Assembly (NCBI GenBank): GCA_036493475.1
Contig: DASXPS010000217.1
Location: 1-64,000 of the forward strand
Direction of reading: 5' to 3'
Source of the DNA: Sporichthyaceae bacterium
GTDB taxonomy: Bacteria > Actinomycetota > Actinomycetes > Sporichthyales > Sporichthyaceae
DNA length: 64,000 bases
The notes beneath the pieces were generated by a model that ran no database searches, was not told where the DNA came from, and saw only the letters and a program-made list of their open reading frames with translations. Shown here piece after piece: positions 9,121 to 16,678 of this stretch. The first letter of the stretch is position 1. Each line of letters begins with the position of its first letter. Position numbers and translations under genes: made by a program.

Positions 9121-9543
9121 GTGTCGGGTACCGAGACACCCGTCGAGACCACGATGAAGGTCCTGGTCTACAGCGACGACGTGAACACCCGCGCGGCTGT
9201 GCGCCTCGCGCTGGGACGCCGGCCCGCCCCCGAGCTGCCCCGGGTGGAGATCCTCGAGGTGGCCACCGAGCCCGCAGTGATTGCGGCGATGGACGCGGGC
9301 GGCATCGACGTCGCCGTGCTGGACGGCGAGGCGGTACCGGCCGGCGGTATGGGCGTGTGCCGCCAGTTGCACGACGAGATTTTTCGTTGCCCGCCGGTGT
9401 TGGTGCTGATCGGGCGCCCGCAGGACGGGTGGTTGGCCACCTGGTCGCGGGCGGAGGCCGTGGTGTCCCACCCGCTGGACCCGATCGCGGTGGCCGACGC
9501 GGTGGCCTCGCTCATGCGCCGCCGGTTGCTGCCGACGCAATGA
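9121..9543 (+). CDS. Degenerate response-regulator receiver-like protein
   Basis: This 140-aa single-domain protein follows the CheY fold pattern: VLVYSDD with the acidic pair after strand 1, VAVLDGE where the phosphoacceptor Asp should be, VLVLIGRP in place of strand 4 plus Thr/Ser, and VVSHPLDP where a receiver normally has Lys (here His). The missing Lys and Thr suggest it does not switch by normal phosphorylation. No output domain is present. The GTG start has GAGGAG 6-11 nt upstream. Its stop overlaps trpD (ATGA) and it lies 18 bp after ctaG. I recall the placement before trpD as common in actinobacteria. Function unknown. Confidence 0.75.
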   Translation: MSGTETPVETTMKVLVYSDDVNTRAAVRLALGRRPAPELPRVEILEVATEPAVIAAMDAGGIDVAVLDGEAVPAGGMGVCRQLHDEIFRCPPVLVLIGRPQDGWLATWSRAEAVVSHPLDPIAVADAVASLMRRRLLPTQ

Positions 9544-10583
9544 CGCGGACCTGGTCCGCGCTGATCGGGGCGTTGCTGCGGCGCGAGGACCTCGGTGCGG
9601 ACGACACCGCGTGGGCGATGGACCAGATCATGGCCGGCGACGCCACCCCCGCGCAGATCGCCGGGTTCGCGGTGGCGTTGCGCGCCAAGGGAGAGACGGT
9701 CGAGGAATTCGAGGGTCTGGTGCGCACCATGCTGGCCCGCGCGGTGCCGATCTCGGTGCCCGGCCCGATCGTGGACATCGTCGGCACCGGCGGCGACCAG
9801 GCGCACACCGTCAACATCTCCACGATGGCCGCGATCGTGGTGGCCGCCACCGGCGTCCGGGTGGTCAAGCACGGCAACCGGGCGGCGTCCTCGCTGTGCG
9901 GAACCGCCGACGTGCTCGAGGAACTCGGCGTGGTGCTCGACCTGCCGCCGGATGCGGTGGCCGCGGTGGCCGTCGAGGCCGGCGTGACCTTCTGCTTCGC
10001 GCCGATGTTCCACCCGGCGCTGCGCCACGCCGCGGTGCCGCGCCGCGAGCTCGGGGTGCCCACGCTGTTCAACTTCCTCGGCCCGCTGGCGAATCCGGCC
10101 AAGCCCGGCTTCCAGGCCGTGGGCGTGGCCGACAAACGGATGGCCCCGATCATGGCCGGCGTACTGGCCGCCCGCGGCGTGCAGGCATTGGTGTTCCGCG
10201 GCGACGATGGGCTGGACGAACTGAGTACCGCCGCCACCTCCACGTACTGGGAGGTGCGTGGCAGCGACGTGGTCGAGGGCAGCCTGGATCCCGCGGCGCT
10301 GGGCGTGCCCGTCTCCGACCGGGACGCGTTGCGCGGCGGCGCCGCGGCGCACAACGCGGGCGTGGTGCGTGATCTGGTCAGTGGCAAACAAGGCCCGATC
10401 CGCGACACCGTGTTGCTCAACGCCGCCGCCGCGCTGGCGGTGCTGGACGACCGCGACGTCGACCTTCCGGGACGCATACGGGCCGGCCTGTCCACCGCTG
10501 CGGCCGCGGTGGACTCCGGTGCCGCCGCCGTGCTGCTGGACCGTTGGATCGCGGTCAGCCGGCGGCTGGCGGGCAAGGCCTGA
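9540..10583 (+). CDS. trpD: Anthranilate phosphoribosyltransferase
   Basis: This 347-aa enzyme transfers phosphoribose from PRPP to anthranilate, the second step of tryptophan synthesis. It shows the N-terminal helical domain, the PRPP loop GTGGD (82-86), NIST (92-95) and [21 protein letters not shown] (from residue 110), plus the metal-binding acidic segment GDDGLDE. Length is normal. The ATG overlaps the stop of the receiver-like gene. No other trp genes are nearby, as is usual when actinobacterial trpD lies beside the respiratory genes. Confidence 0.97.
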   Translation: MTRTWSALIGALLRREDLGADDTAWAMDQIMAGDATPAQIAGFAVALRAKGETVEEFEGLVRTMLARAVPISVPGPIVDIVGTGGDQAHTVNISTMAAIVVAATGVRVVKHGNRAASSLCGTADVLEELGVVLDLPPDAVAAVAVEAGVTFCFAPMFHPALRHAAVPRRELGVPTLFNFLGPLANPAKPGFQAVGVADKRMAPIMAGVLAARGVQALVFRGDDGLDELSTAATSTYWEVRGSDVVEGSLDPAALGVPVSDRDALRGGAAAHNAGVVRDLVSGKQGPIRDTVLLNAAAALAVLDDRDVDLPGRIRAGLSTAAAAVDSGAAAVLLDRWIAVSRRLAGKA

Positions 10584-10594
10584 GGGTGCTTTCA

Positions 10595-10616
10595 GCCGCC
10601 TCCTACCGTCGGCGGC
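10595..10616. terminator. Candidate terminator between trpD and the Lrp-type gene
   Basis: GCCGCC (10595-10600) and GGCGGC (10611-10616) form a 6-bp GC stem with a 10-nt loop in the 35-bp gap between the convergent genes. There is no U tract, so this is a modest prediction. Confidence 0.4.
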
Positions 10617-10618
10617 CC

Positions 10619-10900
10619 TCAACCCTCCAGGCCGATGGCGAATGCCGCCTCCAGGTCGTGCCGGGAGTAGGTGCGGAAGGCGATGTGCGTCTCCGTGGAC
10701 ATCACGCCGGGGGTGCGATTGACCAGGCCGGGGATGACCTCGGCCAGGCGGTCGTGCTCACGCACCCGCACCATGGCCACCAGGTCGTGTTCGCCGGTGA
10801 CCGAGTAGACCTCGCTGACTCCGTCCAGCTGGGCAATCGCCTCGCCGACCTCCGGTACCCGGCCGACGTCGCACTTGATCAGCACGATCGCAGTGATCAC
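10619..10900 (-). CDS. Stand-alone Lrp/AsnC ligand-binding (RAM) domain protein
   Basis: At 93 aa this protein is only the C-terminal RAM domain of an Lrp/AsnC regulator, with no helix-turn-helix. It shows VTGEHDLVAMVRV, the effector-side segment of RAM domains, and the ending HIAFRTYSRHDLEAAF shared by actinobacterial homologues. Such proteins assemble into rings that bind amino acids and may modulate full-length Lrp proteins or enzymes. The GTG start overlaps the stop of the rhomboid gene (GTGA), so the two are translationally coupled. Confidence 0.88.
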   Translation of the reverse strand: MITAIVLIKCDVGRVPEVGEAIAQLDGVSEVYSVTGEHDLVAMVRVREHDRLAEVIPGLVNRTPGVMSTETHIAFRTYSRHDLEAAFAIGLEG

Positions 10901-11682
10901 ATCGGCCTCGCTTCGCGTCGTAGTGGTGGTCGTTCGCGTCTGTCGCCGATGTACAGCATGGTCAACAACAGGCCCACGGTGAATCCCACCACGTGCGCCA
11001 TGTAGGCGACGTTGCCGTCACCCACCCCGGCGCCGTGCGCGTACACGGCCTGCAGCAGGAACCAGCTGCCCAGCACCATCCACGCGGGCAACGGCAGCGG
11101 CAGGAAGAACAGGAAGGGCACCAGCGCGACCACCTTGGCCCGCGGGTACAGCCACAGGTAAGAGCCGAGCACGCCCGCGATCGCCCCGGATGCGCCGATC
11201 AGCGGCGCGGTGGAACTCGGATCGGTGAACGCGAATCCGTAGGCGGCGACGTAGCCGCACAACAAGTAGAACAACAGGTAGCCGAGGCGGCCCATGCGGT
11301 CCTCGACGTTGTTGCCGAAGATGAACAGGAACAGCATGTTGCCCGCCAGGTGGGCGATGCCACCGTGCAGGAACATCGAGGTGAGTGCGGACAGCGCCGG
11401 GTTTTTGTGGAAACTGGGCGCCGGGCAGCGCACCGCCTTGTCACCCTCGTACACCCGAGTGCGGGTTAACGGCAGTGGCTGATTCTCCGTCAGTTCCTTG
11501 GGGATCGCGGCATAGTGCTGGATGAAGGCGTCCTGTTGGCACGCGGTGGCGGTGCCCTCCGGCAGCCCGTTGTTGCTGAGCGCGGCGCCGAAGAAGAACA
11601 CGAAGAAATTCAGCAGAATCAGCGTCCAGGTGACCCACGGCAACCGACGACCCGGATTGAGGTCGTGAATAGGGATCACCAC
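10897..11682 (-). CDS. Rhomboid family intramembrane serine protease
   Basis: This 261-aa membrane protein has six predicted helices and the Ser-His dyad: S165 in LIGASGAIAG and H230 in AHVVGF. The N-terminal HGGIAHLAGNMLFLF helix is also family-typical. A long loop between helices 1 and 2 (about 37-95, two cysteines) is outside the membrane. The start is one of two adjacent GTGs (MVIP or VIP); the first is used. It is the first gene of a two-gene unit with the RAM-domain protein. Substrates are unknown. Confidence 0.92.
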   Translation of the reverse strand: MVIPIHDLNPGRRLPWVTWTLILLNFFVFFFGAALSNNGLPEGTATACQQDAFIQHYAAIPKELTENQPLPLTRTRVYEGDKAVRCPAPSFHKNPALSALTSMFLHGGIAHLAGNMLFLFIFGNNVEDRMGRLGYLLFYLLCGYVAAYGFAFTDPSSTAPLIGASGAIAGVLGSYLWLYPRAKVVALVPFLFFLPLPLPAWMVLGSWFLLQAVYAHGAGVGDGNVAYMAHVVGFTVGLLLTMLYIGDRRERPPLRREARPM

Positions 11683-11732
11683 ACCGGCATCATTGCCCGG
11701 GCGATCATCCGCTTACCCGGGGACTCTCCGGC

Positions 11733-13472
11733 TCACGGCTGATGCAAAGCCCGGGTGGTCCCATCCAGCCAGTCGCGCCAGCGACCCGCGCCGTGGATGG
11801 GGGAGCTCCAGGTGCCCTCCAGCGACACCAGCCGGGTGCCGGGCTGTTCGAGCCAGCGCAGGATGCACTCGGTCTCCTCGGCCAGGGCGGCCGGCAGCGG
11901 CCCGACGCCGGGCAGCACGGTGGCCGCGGTGACCAGGGCCGCGTCCACCTCGGCACGCACCGCGCGGGTGTTTTCGGCCACTGCCGCGGCCGCCAACCGG
12001 CCGTGGCGGACCACGCCGATCTCCCAGCCGCCGGCGGGCAGCGCCCGAGCGGCAACCAGTTCCGGGCAGCCGGTGAGCCCCTGCAGCCGTTGCAACCGCG
12101 CCGCGGCCCGGGTGAACGCGGCCAGCCGGTCGCGGTGGGTGGCGGCCTCCTCGTAGTGCCCCAGATCGGCCAGCCGCTGGATGCGGGCGTGCAGTCGGGC
12201 CACGATCTCGCGCGCGTCGCACTGCATGGCCGCGCGGGCCGCCGCCACGTGCGTGGCGTACTCGGCCACGGACTCACGGCCCTCGCACGGGGCGTTGCAT
12301 CGCCCCATCTCGGCCAACGCGCAGGCCGGGGACTGTTTGCGCGGGGACAGCGGCGTCCGGCACTGGCGCAGCGGGAATGCCTCGTGCGCCGCGGTCATCG
12401 CCTGCTCGGCCTGCCGACTGGAGGAGAACGGGCCGAGGTAGGTGGCCGCGTCGCCGCGCACCTGACGCACCAGGGACAGCCGGGGAAAGGCTTCGTCGGT
12501 GAGCTTGAGCCAGACCGCACGCTCCGGGTAGCGAGAGCGGCGGTTGTACTTCGGCTTGTGCTCGGCGATCAGCCGCAGCTCCCGGACCTGCGCCTCCAGT
12601 CGGGTGGCGCACACGATCGGCACCACTCGTTCGGCAATCGCCACCATCTCGCCCATCCGAGCGCGCGATTCCGAGGCGGTGAAGTACGAGCGCACGCGGT
12701 CCCTGATGTTGGTCGAGGTGCCCACGTAGAGCACCTCGCCGCGCGCGTCCTCGAACCGGTACACGCCCGGCGCGGTGGGCAATCCCTCGGCCAGGTAACG
12801 CTTGCGGCGCTGCGCGGCGCGCACCCGGGAGGAGAACCTGGTGAGCTCCTCCAGCGACTGCACGCCGAGTGCACCGAGGCGTTCCAACAGTCCGTGCAGC
12901 ACGTCAACGGTGGCCCGGGCGTCGTCCAGAGCGCGGTGGTTGGGCGTGGTCGCCGACCGAAACAGCCGGGCCAGCGTGGCCAGCTTGCAGTTCGGCGCCT
13001 CATCGCGGGTAACCACGTGCCGGGCCAACTTGACCGTGTCCACCACGGTGAACGCGGGCCACTCCCGCTCACCGCGCGCGCAGGCGGCCTTGAGGAATCC
13101 CACGTCGAACGGCGCGTTGTGCGCGACCAGCACGCTCCCCGCGGCGAACTCCAGGAAGGCGTCCAGCGCGGCATCGATCCGCGGGGCCCCGGCGACCATG
13201 GCGTCGGTGATACCGGTGAGCACGGAGATGAACGCCGGGATCGGCGTGCCCGGGTTGACCAACGTGCCGAACTCGCCGAGCCGCTCCCCGCCGCGCACCT
13301 TGACCGCGCCGATCTCGGTGATGCTGTCGGCGCCGCTGCTCCCGGTGGTCTCCAGGTCGACCACCACGAAGGTGACCTCGCGCAGCGGGACGCCGAGCTC
13401 GTCGAAGCTGATTTGGACGGCCGGGGGACCCGCCACGGGCGACGCCCACGTGACCCCGGCGCCGATCTTCAT
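11733..13472 (-). CDS. DnaQ-like DEDDh exonuclease fused to a UvrC-like GIY-YIG nuclease
   Basis: This 579-aa protein joins two nucleases. The N-terminal 3'-5' exonuclease domain (about 30-200) has the DEDDh residues: D39/E41 in VDLETTG, D123 in APFDVGF, and H179 with D183/D184 in NHRALDDA. A UvrC-type GIY-YIG domain follows (about 233-315: PGVYRF, VLYVGTS, KPKYN), then a UvrC-like region with MGRCNAPC. It lacks the UvrC C-terminal RNase H/HhH region, so it is not UvrC. The same fusion occurs in mycobacteria beside NlpC/P60 and PimB genes. Its role is probably in DNA repair or processing. It is divergent from a gene with a DNA-damage-type promoter. Confidence 0.93.
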   Translation of the reverse strand: MKIGAGVTWASPVAGPPAVQISFDELGVPLREVTFVVVDLETTGSSGADSITEIGAVKVRGGERLGEFGTLVNPGTPIPAFISVLTGITDAMVAGAPRIDAALDAFLEFAAGSVLVAHNAPFDVGFLKAACARGEREWPAFTVVDTVKLARHVVTRDEAPNCKLATLARLFRSATTPNHRALDDARATVDVLHGLLERLGALGVQSLEELTRFSSRVRAAQRRKRYLAEGLPTAPGVYRFEDARGEVLYVGTSTNIRDRVRSYFTASESRARMGEMVAIAERVVPIVCATRLEAQVRELRLIAEHKPKYNRRSRYPERAVWLKLTDEAFPRLSLVRQVRGDAATYLGPFSSSRQAEQAMTAAHEAFPLRQCRTPLSPRKQSPACALAEMGRCNAPCEGRESVAEYATHVAAARAAMQCDAREIVARLHARIQRLADLGHYEEAATHRDRLAAFTRAAARLQRLQGLTGCPELVAARALPAGGWEIGVVRHGRLAAAAVAENTRAVRAEVDAALVTAATVLPGVGPLPAALAEETECILRWLEQPGTRLVSLEGTWSSPIHGAGRWRDWLDGTTRALHQP

Positions 13473-13581
13473 GCCCGGACGGTAGGGCGGGGTACCGACA
13501 ACTTTCGGCTGCCGCGCGGCGCGGTGCCTCGACCCGGGGCCGGCGGGGCGATTGTGGCTCCAGTGGCACGGTTCGGGCGTT

Positions 13582-13604
13582 TTGTCGGTGGTCGGTCCTA
13601 GCGT
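13582..13604 (+). promoter_or_regulatory. PafBC-type (RecA-independent SOS) promoter motif
   Basis: TTGTCGGTG at 13582-13590, an 8-bp spacer, and TAGCGT at 13599-13604 fit the published mycobacterial RecA-independent DNA-damage promoter, TTGTCRGTG-N8-TAnnnT, at every defined position. It points to the 71-aa CxxC gene starting at 13640. PafBC should drive it under DNA stress if the motif is functional. Confidence 0.75.
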
Positions 13605-13639
13605 TGCCGACGCAGCGAAACCGCGAGAGGGAGGCCCCG

Positions 13640-13855
13640 ATGTTGATCGACTGCGACCGGTGCACGATGCGGGATATCGCCTGCGCCGACTGCGTGGTGA
13701 CCGTGTTGCTCGGTCCGCCCGGTGCCGCGCGGCCGGGCTTCGATCCGGATGAGGAGGCCGCGTTGGGGGTGCTGGCCGATTCCGGTCTGGTTCCGCCGTT
13801 GCGGCTGACGCTGGTGGAATCGGAGACCGATTCTCGGGCGCGTCGTACTGCCTGA
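13640..13855 (+). CDS. Small conserved protein with two CxxC pairs
   Basis: This 71-aa acidic protein has an N-terminal CDRC...CADC arrangement (Cys 5, 8, 15, 18), which suggests binding of one zinc or another metal, or a redox pair. No known enzyme domain was recognised. ATG 13640 has a strong GAGGGAGG upstream. It lies alone behind a PafBC-type promoter motif and divergent from an exonuclease/GIY-YIG gene. A role in the DNA-damage response is an inference from these two facts. I believe similar small proteins occur next to this nuclease in other actinobacteria, from memory. Confidence 0.8.
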   Translation: MLIDCDRCTMRDIACADCVVTVLLGPPGAARPGFDPDEEAALGVLADSGLVPPLRLTLVESETDSRARRTA

Positions 13856-13981
13856 CGCTGCGTAATCACTCAGAAACACTGTGTGGTAAGAAAAAGCGGC
13901 GAATAGGCTCCTCACGCAACAATCGGCGATTTCACCGAGCCAAGCCCCGGTCAAGGACACGGGAAATCGATTCGGTCTGAA

Positions 13982-14010
13982 TTGAACGCCTCTCGGGTGC
14001 CGGCTAAGGT
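13982..14010 (+). promoter_or_regulatory. Housekeeping-type promoter driving the riboswitch leader
   Basis: TTGAAC (13982-13987), a 17-bp spacer and TAAGGT (14005-14010) match the primary sigma factor consensus well. The start site would lie about 14017, some 50 nt before the riboswitch. The remainder of 13856-13981 in this 391-bp gene-free stretch shows nothing I can identify. Confidence 0.65.
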
Positions 14011-14064
14011 GGCGGAAGAGCGAGGGCGTTACAGCCGCTCCACCCCCGGTGCGGTCGCCGCTCA

Positions 14065-14223
14065 CTCCCGCCGAGTTCGGACATCCGGGTGCCCCCACAG
14101 CACCCACTGTCGGAAGCCGGGGACCCACCTGTAGTTGGGGTGAGTCGGTACACCGTGACACCCGCGGTGAACCGTAGGGCGATCTTCCAGCCCGAACCCG
14201 TCAGCTAACCCGGTAGGCGGAGC
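14065..14223 (+). promoter_or_regulatory. Cyclic di-AMP riboswitch (ydaO-yuaA type)
   Basis: The leader contains the conserved ydaO core: GGGGACCCA, then TTGGGGTGAGTC (14135-14146), a GGTGAACCGTAGGG segment, and GAACCCGTCAGCTAACC (14194-14210), closing with GTAGGCGGAGC. CTCCCGCC at 14065 can pair with GGCGGAG at the 3' end as the outer P1 stem. In actinobacteria this class commonly precedes cell-wall hydrolase genes and turns them off when c-di-AMP is high. It ends 8 nt before the AGGAG of the NlpC/P60 gene. No separate terminator stem was resolved, so the mode of control is open. Confidence 0.9.
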
Positions 14224-14246
14224 AGGGAAGAGGAGTTGCCCCGCTC

Positions 14247-15260
14247 GTGGTCGTCCCCCGCCCGACCCGACGACACGCCCGCACCGCCGCCGTCCTCACC
14301 GGGACCCTGGCGCTGGGGTTGGTCGTTTCACCCGGCACCGGCAATGCCGCGCCGGGCCTCAATCTCGACCAAGCCGAACGGCAGGTCAACGCTCTCTACC
14401 ACCAGGCCGAGCAGGCCACCGAGCGCTACGACGTCGCCCGCATCGCGATGCGTGACGCGGAGCGCGGGCTGGCCCAGGCGCAGCGCAAATCCGCCGCCCA
14501 GCAGACCACGGTCAGCGCGTTGCAGCGCACCGTGGGCGCCTTCGCCGCGGACGCCTACCGCAACGAGGGCATCGACCGCACCCTGCAACTGGTGTTCTCC
14601 GACGATCCTTCGGCCTTCATCGATCGGGCCGCCTCCTTGGACGCACTGTCCAGCCGGCAGGCCGACGCGCTGCGCAAGGTCGTCGAGGCCCGTCGCGAGC
14701 TCAAGGCCAGCCAGGTCGCCGCGGCCCAGCAGTTGACGGTGCTCGAGGCGCAGCGCAAGGCGCTGGCCACCGAGAAGAACAACATCCAGCAGGCATTGCG
14801 CGCCGCCCGCGCGGTGCTCAGCCGGCTGCAGGCCTCCGACCGGGCCAAGTTCGACCGCGCCTCGCGCGACGGCGACCCGCGGGACCTGCTCAAGGGCCTG
14901 CCGTTGCCGACCAGTGACCAGGCCGGCCGGGCCGTGAACTTCGCCGTGGCCCAACTCGGCGACCGCTACGTGTGGTCCGGCGACGGCCCGGACACCTGGG
15001 ACTGCTCCGGGTTGACGATGGCCGCCTGGCGGGCGGCGGGCGTGTCGCTGCCGCACTCCTCGGCCGAGCAGTACGCGGAGGGCCACAAGATCTCCCGGGC
15101 CGACCTGCAGCCGGGCGACCTGGTGTTCTTCTACAGCCCGATCAGCCACGTCGGTCTCTACCTGGGCAACGGTCGCATGGTGCACGCACCGAACCCCAGC
15201 CGCCGGGTAGAAGTCACCTCGATCGACTCCATGCCCTACGCGGGGGCCGTGCGGCCGTAA
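14247..15260 (+). CDS. Secreted NlpC/P60 peptidoglycan endopeptidase with coiled-coil N-terminus
   Basis: This 337-aa exported protein has a signal peptide (about 1-35, ending near GNAAPG), a long coiled-coil region (about 38-200) and a C-terminal NlpC/P60 domain. The catalytic residues appear as C253 in WDCSGLT, H301 in SHVGLYLG and H313 in MVHAPN. It resembles the RipA/Rv2190c group that cuts stem peptides; the coiled coil probably controls access to the active site. GTG 14247 follows AGGAG (14231-14235). The preceding c-di-AMP riboswitch indicates control by turgor or osmotic signalling. Confidence 0.93.
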   Translation: MVVPRPTRRHARTAAVLTGTLALGLVVSPGTGNAAPGLNLDQAERQVNALYHQAEQATERYDVARIAMRDAERGLAQAQRKSAAQQTTVSALQRTVGAFAADAYRNEGIDRTLQLVFSDDPSAFIDRAASLDALSSRQADALRKVVEARRELKASQVAAAQQLTVLEAQRKALATEKNNIQQALRAARAVLSRLQASDRAKFDRASRDGDPRDLLKGLPLPTSDQAGRAVNFAVAQLGDRYVWSGDGPDTWDCSGLTMAAWRAAGVSLPHSSAEQYAEGHKISRADLQPGDLVFFYSPISHVGLYLGNGRMVHAPNPSRRVEVTSIDSMPYAGAVRP

Positions 15261-15323
15261 CGCCCGTCATGGGCGCGCTCTCCGGGCGCGATCTGCGGCT
15301 TTGTACCGGGAGGCGGACATACG

Positions 15324-16676
15324 ATGCCCGGGATGTCTCCCGATGCGCGTCGGTCCAGGGCGCGCCGGCGTGCGCGACTTCTCGCGGCGACTCTGACCGC
15401 GATGGGTGCGATCGCGGTCGGCGCGGTGGTGGTGACCGCGCAGCAGCAGACCGGTCCCGGTACGCCGGGGCCCGGCGGCGGCATCGTGGACCAGGCCACC
15501 ATCACCCGCGGGGACAACCGCCAGGACACCGTCGCGGCGATGCTGGCGCGTCGGTCCGACGCGCTGCGCAATGGGAACCGGTCGGCGTTCCTGGACACCG
15601 TGGACGACTCCGACCCGAGTTTCCGCTCGGCCCAGGCCACCTGGTTCGACAACCTGTCGGCGGTGCCGTTCTCGGCCTGGTCGCTGACCCTGGGTTCCCG
15701 CGCCACCACCGTGGTGCCGCAGGCCGCGCGTGACCTGGCGGATCGACTGGCGGCGGGCAGCTTTGCCGCGGAGATCGACAGCGCTTACCGCGTCGCCGGG
15801 TTTGACAATGCCGACCAGCGGTATGACCGCGTCTACGCGCTGACCCCGCGCGACGGTCGGTGGTATGTCAGCGGGACCTTCGACCCGGCGGATGCCTCGG
15901 CCCACCGGGAGCTCTGGGACGTTGGCAAGGTCCACGTGCTGTCCGCCGAGCACGGATTGATCCTCGGGCTGGATTCGTCCTCGTCCCTGCGCGCCTACGC
16001 CGACGCGGTGGACCGGGCAGTGCCCCGGGTGAACGCGGTGTGGGGGACCGGCTGGTCCCGTCAGGTGCTGGTGGAGGTGACCCGCACCGAGGACGAGATG
16101 TCCGCGATCCTGGGCGGCGCGCCCAGCGCCTACCGGCAGCTGGCCGCGGTCACCCGCGGTGAACTCGGCACCGACGAGGTCAGCTCCGCGGCCGAGCGGA
16201 TCATCATTAATCCCAAGGCCTATCGGGAACTGTCCGACGTGGGCCGTCAGGTGATCATGGGCCACGAGATCACCCATGTCGCGGCGCGGCAGCGCACCCA
16301 GCCCTGGACGCCACGCTGGTTGGCCGAGGGCTTCGCGGATTACATCGGTTACCGGGACAGCGGCCTGTCCGTGCGGGTGATCGCGCAGGAGTTGGTCGGG
16401 GATGTGAACAGCGGGTACCTGCCGGACGCATTGCCCGTCGACGACGACTTCTCCGCCACCAACTCCGCTTTGGCGCAGAGCTATGAGATGTCCTGGCTGG
16501 CCTGCCGATTGATCGCCGAACGCTACGGTCCGGACACCCTGGTGGCCTTCTACCGTGCGGTGGGCAGCCCCGGCGGTGCCAGTGAGGTGAACAAGGCGTT
16601 CACCGACGTACTGGACACCACTCCGGCCGATTTCACCCGGCACTGGCGCGATTACGTCCGCAGCGAGCTGGACTGA
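15324..16676 (+). CDS. Membrane-anchored gluzincin metallopeptidase (peptidase MA-like)
   Basis: This 450-aa protein has one N-terminal signal-anchor (about 17-40) and an extracellular region. Near the C-terminus is the zinc motif HEITH (314-318), followed by the third ligand E335 in WLAEGFADYIG, the arrangement of gluzincins (M1/M4-like, MA family). The middle (about 60-240) looks like a nuclear-transport-factor-like or other alpha/beta region with no motif I can name. ATG 15324 has GGGAGG upstream; ATG 15333 is an alternative. A small hairpin (15261-15275) separates it from the NlpC gene. Substrate unknown. Confidence 0.82.
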   Translation: MPGMSPDARRSRARRRARLLAATLTAMGAIAVGAVVVTAQQQTGPGTPGPGGGIVDQATITRGDNRQDTVAAMLARRSDALRNGNRSAFLDTVDDSDPSFRSAQATWFDNLSAVPFSAWSLTLGSRATTVVPQAARDLADRLAAGSFAAEIDSAYRVAGFDNADQRYDRVYALTPRDGRWYVSGTFDPADASAHRELWDVGKVHVLSAEHGLILGLDSSSSLRAYADAVDRAVPRVNAVWGTGWSRQVLVEVTRTEDEMSAILGGAPSAYRQLAAVTRGELGTDEVSSAAERIIINPKAYRELSDVGRQVIMGHEITHVAARQRTQPWTPRWLAEGFADYIGYRDSGLSVRVIAQELVGDVNSGYLPDALPVDDDFSATNSALAQSYEMSWLACRLIAERYGPDTLVAFYRAVGSPGGASEVNKAFTDVLDTTPADFTRHWRDYVRSELD

Positions 16677-16678
16677 CG

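Noticed and set aside
11733-13472. Reading the nuclease as UvrC
   Set aside because: It has a DEDDh exonuclease N-terminus and lacks the UvrC C-terminal nuclease and HhH domains.
13856-13981. Possible regulator site ACACTGTGT upstream of the riboswitch
   Set aside because: Too short and lying before the predicted promoter without a matching second half; nothing supports a specific regulator.
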